Assembly: GCA_030706405.1 (NCBI GenBank)
Contig: JAUZOO010000007.1
Location: 1 to 64,000, forward strand
Direction: 5' to 3'
DNA: 64,000 nt
Source of the DNA: Bacteroidota bacterium
GTDB lineage: Bacteria; Bacteroidota; Bacteroidia; Bacteroidales; JAAUTT01
Position numbers and translations under genes: made by a program
Shown: one piece after another, positions 37,241 through 44,713 of the stretch
Layout: every line of letters begins with the position of its first letter
How positions within the stretch are numbered: position 1 is the stretch's first letter
The notes under the pieces: model-generated
The model's input: only the letters and a program-made list of their open reading frames with translations
Databases searched by the model: none
Told to the model about the DNA's origin: nothing

Positions 37241-37621
37241 ATGAATATCCCTGAAAATTTAAAGTACACCAAGGATCACGAATGGATTAAGGTGGAAGGC
37301 AATCGCGGCATCATTGGAATTACCGATTATGCACAAGGTGAACTTGGAGATATTGTATTTATTGAAATTGAGACTGTCGGTGAGTCGTTGGCAAAGGAAG
37401 AAGTTTTTGGTACCGTAGAAGCGGTGAAAACAGTTTCCGATCTGTTCATGCCCGTTAGCGGTAAAGTGTCGAAAGTTAATACTAAGCTTGAAGAAGCCCC
37501 GGAACTTGTAAACACTGATCCTTATGGCGATGGTTGGATGATCGAACTGGAAATAGCCGATGTTGCTGAATTAGATGGACTTCTTTCCGCTGCTCAATAC
37601 AAAGAATTGATTAATGCCTGA
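37241..37621 (+). CDS. gcvH: Glycine cleavage system H protein
   Basis: The ATG at 37241 is preferred to a TTG six bases upstream and gives 126 residues, the usual GcvH size. The sequence begins with YTKDHEWIKVEGNRGIIGIT and carries the lipoyl-acceptor Lys63 in FGTVEAVKTVSDLF. GcvH shuttles the aminomethyl group between the P, T and L proteins of glycine cleavage. The other gcv genes are not in the window; gcvH sits alone after sprA, as in many Bacteroidota. A TACATTTG -7-like box lies at 37192-37199. Confidence 0.96.
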   Translation: MNIPENLKYTKDHEWIKVEGNRGIIGITDYAQGELGDIVFIEIETVGESLAKEEVFGTVEAVKTVSDLFMPVSGKVSKVNTKLEEAPELVNTDPYGDGWMIELEIADVAELDGLLSAAQYKELINA

Positions 37622-37762
37622 TAATCAGTGTTGCTGATAGGTAGATTAAGATATATTTGAGAAAAGGCGGGTCAATCCCGCTTTTTGTATATAAAGGTTA
37701 CTTTAACACTTAAAAATTTTTATCTTTCGCTTTTGTTCACAATTACTAATAACGATTATTTT

Positions 37763-38875
37763 ATGAATATGAAAATCAGACTTTCAGCATTGTTGGTTGC
37801 GGCTCTCGTGATGTTTTCGTGTCAGCCCAAATCAAAGTTTTCTATTTCCAAACAGGCCTGGGGAAAGGCAGATGGAAAAAATGTTTCGCTTTATACCCTG
37901 ACAAATCCTAATGGTATGGAAGTGAAAATCTCCAATTTTGGAGGAACAATTACCAGTATTATGGTGCCTGATAAAAACGGGAAGTTCGATAACGTAATAT
38001 TGGGAATGGATAGCTTGTCGGGCTACCAAAAAGGCGTGCCTTATTTCGGAGCATTAATTGGCCGGTATGGTAATCGTATCGCTAAAGGGAAATTTACGCT
38101 TAACGGTCAGGAATATACCTTGCGTACCAACGATGGGCCTAACCATCTACATGGCGGTCCAAAAGGTTTTGATAAAGTGGTTTGGGATGCAACCGAAATC
38201 AGTGGCCCTGATTCCGTTGGGCTCGTTCTTACCTATCTGAGTCAGGATATGGAAGAGGGCTATCCCGGAAATCTTACTTCTAAAGTAACTTACGTACTTA
38301 CTAAAGACAATTCAATTAAGATTTATTATCAGGCAGCTACCGATAAGCCAACGGTAATAAACCTTACCAATCATGCTTATTTCAACCTTACTGGTGCAAA
38401 AGAAAACGTACTTGGGCATGAACTTACTTTGTTTGCCGATTCTATTACCCCGGTTGATTCAACCCTTATCCCTACCGGTTTGATTGCTCCTGTGGCTGGA
38501 ACAGCTTTTGATTTTACCAAACCTCATACGATTGGCGAACGGATCGCTAGCGTAAAAGGTGGTTATGACCATAACTTTAAGCTTAACCGTACCGGCGAAG
38601 GTTTAATGCTTGCTGTTGAGCTTTTGGAACCAACCTCCGGACGTTTGCTTCAGGCATATACAACCGAGCCTGGTATACAATTCTATTCTGGCAATTTCCT
38701 CGATGGAAAAATTACCGGCAAGGGAAATGTTAAGTACGAAAAGTATTTTGGATTATGCCTCGAAGCTCAGCACTTCCCTGATTCTCCAAACAAAGCTAAT
38801 TTTCCTTCGGTAGTGCTTAATCCCGGACAGAAATATACCCAGTTGACGGTTTACAAGTTCTCGGTTAAGAAATAA
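37763..38875 (+). CDS. galM: Aldose 1-epimerase (galactose mutarotase), lipoprotein
   Basis: The frame opens at 37685; the ATG at 37763 yields a lipoprotein signal (MNMKIRLSALLVAALVMFSC, Cys20) and is chosen, for 370 residues. GalM hallmarks are SNFGGTITSIMVPDKNG, GRYGNRIAKGKF, PNHLHGGPKGFDKVVW, the His-bearing INLTNHAYFNLTG and the C-terminal Glu in LCLEAQHFPDSPN. It interconverts alpha and beta anomers of aldoses, here outside the cytoplasm because of the lipid anchor. It could serve galactose or glucose released by the glycosidases of this region; that is inference. A strong terminator follows. Confidence 0.93.
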   Translation: MNMKIRLSALLVAALVMFSCQPKSKFSISKQAWGKADGKNVSLYTLTNPNGMEVKISNFGGTITSIMVPDKNGKFDNVILGMDSLSGYQKGVPYFGALIGRYGNRIAKGKFTLNGQEYTLRTNDGPNHLHGGPKGFDKVVWDATEISGPDSVGLVLTYLSQDMEEGYPGNLTSKVTYVLTKDNSIKIYYQAATDKPTVINLTNHAYFNLTGAKENVLGHELTLFADSITPVDSTLIPTGLIAPVAGTAFDFTKPHTIGERIASVKGGYDHNFKLNRTGEGLMLAVELLEPTSGRLLQAYTTEPGIQFYSGNFLDGKITGKGNVKYEKYFGLCLEAQHFPDSPNKANFPSVVLNPGQKYTQLTVYKFSVKK

Positions 38876-38896
38876 TAGAAGATTTTATTTTGAGCT

Positions 38897-38936
38897 AAGG
38901 CTTTACCAAAATTAATGTTTTGGTAAAGCCTTTTTT
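38897..38936 (+). terminator. Terminator of the aldose epimerase gene
   Basis: Perfect 15-base arms (38897-38911 and 38918-38932) around a 6-base loop, running into a T tract to 38936. Confidence 0.92.
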
Positions 38937-39030
38937 GTAGAGAGTTACTTAGTGAGGATTTAGACTACTTGATAATTAAACTTAAATTGTCTCTGTGTGT
39001 CGATAGAAATATACCGGTTTTGTTTAAATG

Positions 39031-39075
39031 AAAAATGGCGCAAAGTAGAATTTTACTTCACTTTGCACCATTTTT
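39031..39075. terminator. Second terminator-like hairpin, probably for the minus-strand operon
   Basis: Arms 39031-39046 and 39060-39075 pair with one mismatch. They have A-rich and T-rich ends, so the hairpin works in both directions. It lies 30 bases past the stop of the minus-strand gene at 39105. Confidence 0.8.
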
Positions 39076-39104
39076 CACTATTGTGTCGTGAACCTATAGG
39101 GATA

Positions 39105-39554
39105 TTAAAGTCGTTTTACATACGAAAGAATGACAATTGCTTTCCCTGCCTTTCCGTCTACAAACTGAACAAAAAAGTGGTAAGCATCTGCTTTCTGACA
39201 GTCAAACTCAAAGCTTTTATATTCTTTACCGGTTTGAGGGTTATAAGAGCTACCAAGCATTTTTTCTTTGTCAAAAAGTTGTACGTAGCCACGTCCCGGA
39301 GAATCATCGTCGGTACAGATGGTTATGCGGTAACGTGTGCTTTTTTGGAGCAATAATGAGAATTTGTACGATTGGGTTTTCTCGTTACTCTTAGTTGCTG
39401 GCAAATCGGCAGTGAAGTCTTTTAGATAACTGGCATCTTTACCTGCCATCTTTGAGCAAAGCTCTACTTTTTGAGCCTCAGTCTGCGCTTGTAACTTAAC
39501 AGAATAGCTTGCAGAGAGGAATAATACGGCAAGGATTAATACTATATTTTTCAT
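39105..39554 (-). CDS. Small secreted protein, unknown function
   Basis: The 149-residue protein has a signal peptide (MKNIVLILAVLFLSASYSV, cleavage near LQAQ). The mature part contains CSKMAGKDASYLKDFTADLP, then beta-strand-like segments (SYKFSLLLQKSTRYRITICT, GYVQLFDKE, YHFFVQFVDGKAGKAIVIL). The shape is that of a small beta-sandwich resembling pre-peptidase C-terminal or lectin-like folds, without an assignable active site. It follows the lipoprotein gene by 11 bases and is the last gene of the signalling run, so it may be a periplasmic or extracellular component of the system. I recognise no named family. Confidence 0.72.
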   Translation of the reverse strand: MKNIVLILAVLFLSASYSVKLQAQTEAQKVELCSKMAGKDASYLKDFTADLPATKSNEKTQSYKFSLLLQKSTRYRITICTDDDSPGRGYVQLFDKEKMLGSSYNPQTGKEYKSFEFDCQKADAYHFFVQFVDGKAGKAIVILSYVKRL

Positions 39555-39565
39555 TTCCGTAATTT

Positions 39566-40465
39566 TTACTTAATTAACTTGTTACGAACAATTTCGGTTT
39601 GGGCGATAATACTTTTAAGCTGTTCATCGGTAATTGTAATGATGCTCTTGGTATTTTGCTCAATATACAACATGCCGTTTCTCTCTACCGATTTAGGTTC
39701 GCCTTTTTCGATGGTAATTTTAACAGGTTCCAGTACCTTTTTAATGGTTTCCATTTCGGTAATAAGTTGGGCAAAATAGGGGTCTTTCTGATAGTTTTTG
39801 AGAATCAGCATCAACTCGTTTAATATGGTTTTTTGCCCACCGATATAATCGTTAATATCTTTGTTGGGATGTTCCTTGGCTACCTGTGTGATTATATATA
39901 ATCCTTCGATATAACCTCCGGCAACCATCAGCGTGCTTAGGTTCCCACGTTTATGTTTGCGCATGTAATCGTCCATCACGTTAAAACTGTGGATGGAGAT
40001 GTACATCAGCGAGTCGATGTTTTCGTTGTTGGTGGCCAGACGTTTAAGTGTGGTGAAATCGAAGAACTGCCCGATGCTAATGCCGTCAGCAAGACTTTTA
40101 ATGGAGGTAATGTATTGCAGTACGAGTGAAGTCTTGCTATAAATGTTGAGATATCCCAAGTCGGTGGCCATAATCCCAAGGTTAAAGGCTTTGGAATTGG
40201 CCGTATTGAAATTGTCGATTTTGGTTGGAGCAAGGTATTTCTGGGAGAATGGAACGCCAATGCTTTTGATTAATGAAGCAATTTCAACCGGAGAAGAAAT
40301 GTTCTGAACCAGGTTTTCCATGGCTTCTTTTGATACCGGAAGGGCACTGTCGCCTGACAGTGAGTCGTTTTCTCCGAATTCGCCGCCACTTTTTTGGGAA
40401 CCTCCGGAATGGCAGGATGCCATTAAGGCTATGGTTACAATCAGGTAAATGAACTTTTTAATCAT
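39566..40465 (-). CDS. Putative lipoprotein of unknown function
   Basis: The 299-residue protein has a lipoprotein signal with Cys18 (LMASC), then a Gly/Ser/acidic linker (GGSQKSGGEFGENDSLSGD). The remainder is mostly helical with no Cys, for example NLGIMATDLGYLNIYSKTS and LSTLMVAGGYIEGLYIITQV. The spacing of helices suggests an all-alpha bundle. No enzyme motif is visible. It lies 117 bases after the ABC transporter gene and 11 bases before the small secreted protein gene, so all three may share a transcript. The transporter could act on or through this lipoprotein; that is inference. Confidence 0.75.
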   Translation of the reverse strand: MIKKFIYLIVTIALMASCHSGGSQKSGGEFGENDSLSGDSALPVSKEAMENLVQNISSPVEIASLIKSIGVPFSQKYLAPTKIDNFNTANSKAFNLGIMATDLGYLNIYSKTSLVLQYITSIKSLADGISIGQFFDFTTLKRLATNNENIDSLMYISIHSFNVMDDYMRKHKRGNLSTLMVAGGYIEGLYIITQVAKEHPNKDINDYIGGQKTILNELMLILKNYQKDPYFAQLITEMETIKKVLEPVKITIEKGEPKSVERNGMLYIEQNTKSIITITDEQLKSIIAQTEIVRNKLIK

Positions 40466-40582
40466 GAGCTGAATTTTAAATTAAGAGCCAGTTACAAAAT
40501 TAGAAATTTATAGGCAAACTGAGCCTATAAATACAAAAAGCATTCCAAATTCCTTGTTGTATATAACTGGTTGATTTTTTAG

Positions 40583-43500
40583 TTATTCTTTAGTTTGTTT
40601 TTTAAAAGAGATTTTGCCAAAAAGATCCAGTAGCTTTTTTAAAGCATCATAATACAATGTAATGTACAGGGTCAGGGTGAACAGCCAAACCACAATAACA
40701 TTGTACCAATAAGTATCGTAAAGTTTGCCCAAAAACGGTTTACGAGGGGCAAAGAAATGCGAACGCCAGCTTAAAACACTTTTTGTTGTCGGATCCATGT
40801 AGATGGGATGATACTGTTGCACTAACTCGTGGTTAAATTCGAGTATCTTGTTTTTTTCAAGTACCTTTTTAACCATATCCGACAGGTTATCATTCTGATA
40901 TGTGTCTTTATAGAAATTATAACGTTTTTCGTTCTTTTTTAGTTCGTTGTTAATTTTACCCTGAAGCTCCTGCTCTGCCGCAGTAAATTCGGCCGAATGG
41001 TAAGCCAACATCTTGTCGATAAACGATTGCAGGGCGGTTTCCATTTTAGCTCCGTATTTTTCAGCCGAAATACCATCGGCATTCTTAAACGGAAGTTTGT
41101 GGTTTACCTTTAGTTCTTTGGCTATTTCATTTTTAAGAAGTTCGAGCTGGGCGCTTGTCTTTGTGATCTTGCCATTTTGAGCAAAGTCGGCTTTGCATGC
41201 ATCCAAGCGTTTTTGGAGTTCGGGGATAACAAAGGCCTGCTTGAAGTCTGCATTGCTTTTGCGTTTTTCTACATCGTAAAAGTGACGTTCAAACTTATTG
41301 TCCTTAAATTGGTGTACCATCAACGCTTCGTAGGACCATTTGGTGACCATAAATTCGGCCAGAAGAGGAACTTTATCCACGCTGCCAACGTTACGGTTGA
41401 GTTTATCAAAACTAAACATGGCACCGCTTAAAATCATCATTGGGATCATCACCAGCGGTATGAGGATGTAAATCGTAACAGCCGAATTGAACGAGGCCGA
41501 AATGTTAAGTCCAAGCATGTTAGCAAAAGCTGCTGTGGTAAAAAGTGCCAGCCAGTAGCTAAAATACATATCGTGGATACCTAAGATTGAGTTTGCAATC
41601 AGAACGAAGGTGATACTTTGTATTGCACTGATTGTAAATAGTATGAAAATTTTAGAAATCAGATAACCCGATTTGCTGAGGTTCAGGAATTTTTCGCGTT
41701 TTAGGATTTTGCGGTCGCGGAATATTTCCTCGGCACTGACGGTGAGTCCCAGGAATAACGCCACGATTAAACTCATGAAAATATAGATCGGAATATTTTC
41801 GTTTTCGCGGAAGATGTACACGTCTGAAGCCGGATCGGCAATGTACCGGATGATATACGATAGTATGAACCCGAGTATTGGGGCTTCAAGCAGGTTAAGG
41901 GCAATGTACTGAGTGTTGCTGATTTTTGAAAAAAAATCGCGCAGGGTATATATTTTTGTCTGGTTAAACCAGTTAGGTATGTTCAGTGTTTTGGGTGGCG
42001 CTTCGTTTATCGTTTGAAGCTTGTCTGCCACATGGTTTTCCTGGTAGTATTCTTCCCATTTAGTGGGCTGAACTTTGCGTTTATCGGTATAACGTCCGAA
42101 TTCGTCAACCACTTTGGCTTCAATGATGTTGAAGATGAGCTCGGGATTAACGTTCCCGCAAACCGGACATTCGCCCACGTCGCTGTTAATTTGGGCATCG
42201 ATGCGTTTGAAGTACATAACGGCCTCAACCGGGTTTCCGTAATAAATCATGTAACCGCCGGTGTCGAGGATAATCATCCGGTCGAACATCTTGTAGATCT
42301 CCGATGATGGCTGGTGGATAACCACAAAGATAAGCTTTCCTTTAAGGGCAAGTTCTCGCAGGAGGTCCATCACGTTTTCCGAGTCGCGTGAGGAGAGCCC
42401 GGAGGTTGGTTCGTCCACAAATAGGATGGACGGTTCGCGTATAAGTTCGAGTGCGATGTTAAGACGTTTACGTTGGCCTCCGCTGATGGTTTTGTTTAGC
42501 GGAGAGCCAACTTTTAAATCTTTGCGTTCGAGAAGCCCGAGACTTGATAGTGTTTTAATGACCAAACCATTGATTTCCTCATCGGTTTTGTCTTTAAAAC
42601 AAAGCTTGGCGCTGTAAAACAGGTTTTCGTAAACGGTAAGTTCTTCAATCAGCAGGTCGTCCTGTGGAATAAGCCCGATAACACCTTCAAGTTTTTCTTT
42701 TTCGGTATGCAGGTTATACCCGTTAATGATGACTTCGCCTTTCGACGGCGCTTCGGTTCCACAGAGTACGTTAAGCAGGGTTGTTTTTCCTGCACCGCTG
42801 GCTCCCATGATGCCGATAAGTTTGCCGTGCCCTTCGGCAAAGCTGATATTTTGCAAACCGAGGTTTCCATTGGCAAAGCGGAATTCGAGGTCGTTGACTT
42901 CGAACGAGATTTTGCTTGAGGTAATATCGGCCAGGAAGTGCGATACAACGTCGCTATAATAAACCGGTTTGCCTTTGGGCATTTTTACAGCGCTTCCGCT
43001 GGCAAACAGGTATATGCGTCGATTGCTGATTACCAGGCCGTTAAGGAATAGATCCTCGGCGCCGGTATATTTTAGAAAATATAGTTCAACGCTCGAAACC
43101 CGGAGGATGAAAATGTCCCCGTCGAGTTTCTCGGTTGGAATGAATTTACTTTGCTGGTTCGGTAAAGTTTTATCGGAAATTACCAGGATGTCGGGCTGGT
43201 CAAGTTCTTCCGGATGGTTGTTGATAACAAAGGTTTCGATGCTTTTGAATTCTTCTTTGGAGAATTTAAAAACTTCAGCCACTGTATTAATGATAGCCAT
43301 CCGTTGTTCCGAAAACTTGCGGTCGGTATTTACCAGCTCAAACAAGCGTACCAACGCCACAACTTTTTGTTCCTGGGTAAGGGTTTTGTTGATTTTTTTG
43401 CAAATACCCAGTATTCTTACCGAATCTTTTACCGAAGTTAATTTCTTTTTGGATTCTTCGCCATTTTCCGCCGGAGCCTTGTTAATATCGGCAAAATTGT

Positions 43501-43654
43501 CGAATAAAGCCAGATATTCCTGTACGGCTTCGTCGTTCAATTGCTGGGTGAGGAATGTTTTAACAAATTCTCTTTCACTATGTTCTACTCCTTCGTCCTG
43601 TTTGGCAATAATGGCAAACAGTTGCATTAACGCTTTTAGAATTTCTTCGCTCAT
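40583..43654 (-). CDS. ABCG-type ABC transporter fused to an N-terminal TerB-like domain
   Basis: The 1023-residue protein opens with an acidic all-helical TerB-like region (about 1-135: LMQLFAIIAKQDEGVEHSER). A linker domain (about 150-250) leads to an ATPase domain with Walker A GASGAGKTT (Lys290), signature TISGGQRKRLNIALE and Walker B SILFVDEPTSG. A CPVCG zinc-knuckle-like motif sits near residue 480. The membrane half (about 575-1010) has ABC2-type TM segments interrupted by a soluble, Lys/Glu-rich helical insert. The nucleotide domain followed by the membrane domain is the ABCG half-transporter order, usually used for export. The TerB fusion is unusual and suggests control of transport by a stress or signalling input. 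It lies 43 bases after the siaC-like gene. Confidence 0.88.
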   Translation of the reverse strand: MSEEILKALMQLFAIIAKQDEGVEHSEREFVKTFLTQQLNDEAVQEYLALFDNFADINKAPAENGEESKKKLTSVKDSVRILGICKKINKTLTQEQKVVALVRLFELVNTDRKFSEQRMAIINTVAEVFKFSKEEFKSIETFVINNHPEELDQPDILVISDKTLPNQQSKFIPTEKLDGDIFILRVSSVELYFLKYTGAEDLFLNGLVISNRRIYLFASGSAVKMPKGKPVYYSDVVSHFLADITSSKISFEVNDLEFRFANGNLGLQNISFAEGHGKLIGIMGASGAGKTTLLNVLCGTEAPSKGEVIINGYNLHTEKEKLEGVIGLIPQDDLLIEELTVYENLFYSAKLCFKDKTDEEINGLVIKTLSSLGLLERKDLKVGSPLNKTISGGQRKRLNIALELIREPSILFVDEPTSGLSSRDSENVMDLLRELALKGKLIFVVIHQPSSEIYKMFDRMIILDTGGYMIYYGNPVEAVMYFKRIDAQINSDVGECPVCGNVNPELIFNIIEAKVVDEFGRYTDKRKVQPTKWEEYYQENHVADKLQTINEAPPKTLNIPNWFNQTKIYTLRDFFSKISNTQYIALNLLEAPILGFILSYIIRYIADPASDVYIFRENENIPIYIFMSLIVALFLGLTVSAEEIFRDRKILKREKFLNLSKSGYLISKIFILFTISAIQSITFVLIANSILGIHDMYFSYWLALFTTAAFANMLGLNISASFNSAVTIYILIPLVMIPMMILSGAMFSFDKLNRNVGSVDKVPLLAEFMVTKWSYEALMVHQFKDNKFERHFYDVEKRKSNADFKQAFVIPELQKRLDACKADFAQNGKITKTSAQLELLKNEIAKELKVNHKLPFKNADGISAEKYGAKMETALQSFIDKMLAYHSAEFTAAEQELQGKINNELKKNEKRYNFYKDTYQNDNLSDMVKKVLEKNKILEFNHELVQQYHPIYMDPTTKSVLSWRSHFFAPRKPFLGKLYDTYWYNVIVVWLFTLTLYITLYYDALKKLLDLFGKISFKKQTKE

Positions 43655-43697
43655 ACTTTAAATTGATAATGACGAAAACCCAAGGCTTTACGGCTGA

Positions 43698-44075
43698 TTA
43701 TTGAATGGCTATTTGCTCAAATGTAACATCGACAATGTCGGCATATTCTTCACCGGCTTCTTTCATATCTTCGTCGTCTTCATCATAATACCATTTGGCA
43801 AGAACTTCATGGCCATTATTTTGGAGGTCCTCAAGTTTCATTAAGATATCGAGAATCATTTTGGACGAAGCGGTATTGAAATAGGCCAGTTTGAAGTCGA
43901 ATATGGTTTTTGCATTGGGCGACTGACTATAAGCTTCGAGCCAGTCGATGAGTGGGTTGTAAAATGCAGCCACGTCTTCAGGTAATGAGCGTCCCGAAAT
44001 TTCGAAGATGCCGTTTGCAGCGTCGAGGGTTACGGTTGGGGTATCATCGGTACCCTTAATTTTGATGACTTCCAT
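43698..44075 (-). CDS. siaC: SiaC-like regulatory phosphoprotein (DUF1987)
   Basis: The 125-residue protein matches the DUF1987/SiaC family: TPTVTLDAANGIFEISGRSLPEDVAAFY at the N-terminus (given here in abbreviated meaning: TPTVTLDA then GIFEISGRSLPED), WLEAYSQSPNAKTIFDFKL, and the phospho-site loop YFNTASSKMILDILM. The Thr of that loop is residue 68, the same position reported as phosphorylated in Pseudomonas SiaC. The fold is that of STAS-like anti-anti-sigma proteins. In Pseudomonas the unphosphorylated form activates the cyclase SiaD. No cyclase is present here, so the target differs. It lies 21 bases after the siaB-like gene. Confidence 0.9.
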   Translation of the reverse strand: MEVIKIKGTDDTPTVTLDAANGIFEISGRSLPEDVAAFYNPLIDWLEAYSQSPNAKTIFDFKLAYFNTASSKMILDILMKLEDLQNNGHEVLAKWYYDEDDEDMKEAGEEYADIVDVTFEQIAIQ

Positions 44076-44096
44076 AGCTAATATTTTATCTAAAAG

Positions 44097-44681
44097 TTAA
44101 ACTGTTCTTGAAATGGTTGAGGTTAAAAGGAAAAAAGAGGTCTGACTATTAATGGGCAAAAAATGGTATTCGAGGTTTTTGCCGGTTTTGCGTTTAATGT
44201 CGATAAAACCTAAGCCGGCGCCGCCTTTATCAGATAACCGGCCTTCTTTGATTTGTTTTTTGTAAAGCTCGGTAAGACCTTCTTTGTCAAGACTGTTTAT
44301 CTGTTCGAGAAGACTTTTAAGGTCGGCGATGCGGCTGTTGTCAACGGCATTTCCGGTGGTTACCGAATAGTCATCTTTCCCTTTGGCTACCAGAAATATA
44401 CCTCTTCCGGAGAACATGGTTTCATTTTGCGCAAAATCGTCGGCATGTTTGCTGATGTTTTGGAGGCATTCTACCATGACATGGAAAACCTTCTTCTGAA
44501 CGGAATTAGACTCTTCTTCTTTAGCCATATTCGATTCGGTAAGGGAGGTAAAGGCCTTGGTAAGCTGATGGGTGATTTCGCCTTCGTAAACAAGGGTAAT
44601 CTCGTGTTCTTTCATTGATTTGTAGAACTGGTAAACAAATTCGAGAAAACCTTTTGCATCTTTGGTTTCAGTTGTTTCCAT
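44097..44681 (-). CDS. siaB: SiaB-like protein kinase (DUF6272, HATPase fold)
   Basis: The 194-residue protein has the GHKL-type ATP-binding pattern: an N box in VFHVMVECLQNISKHAD and a G box in GGAGLGFIDIKRKTGK. The N-terminal part (FLEFVYQFYKSMKEHEITLV) fits the SiaB family. SiaB phosphorylates SiaC on Thr68. The genes for its substrate (21 bases downstream) and for the opposing phosphatase (32 bases upstream) are adjacent, completing a partner-switch module. Confidence 0.88.
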   Translation of the reverse strand: METTETKDAKGFLEFVYQFYKSMKEHEITLVYEGEITHQLTKAFTSLTESNMAKEEESNSVQKKVFHVMVECLQNISKHADDFAQNETMFSGRGIFLVAKGKDDYSVTTGNAVDNSRIADLKSLLEQINSLDKEGLTELYKKQIKEGRLSDKGGAGLGFIDIKRKTGKNLEYHFLPINSQTSFFLLTSTISRTV

Positions 44682-44713
44682 AGATATTTATTTGTGATTT
44701 TTGGTGAGTAAAA

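Noticed and set aside
42969-43661. 230-codon plus-strand open frame opposite the ABC transporter
   Set aside because: It is antisense to a strongly supported ATPase gene and low in domain-like features; a shadow of the codon usage on the other strand.
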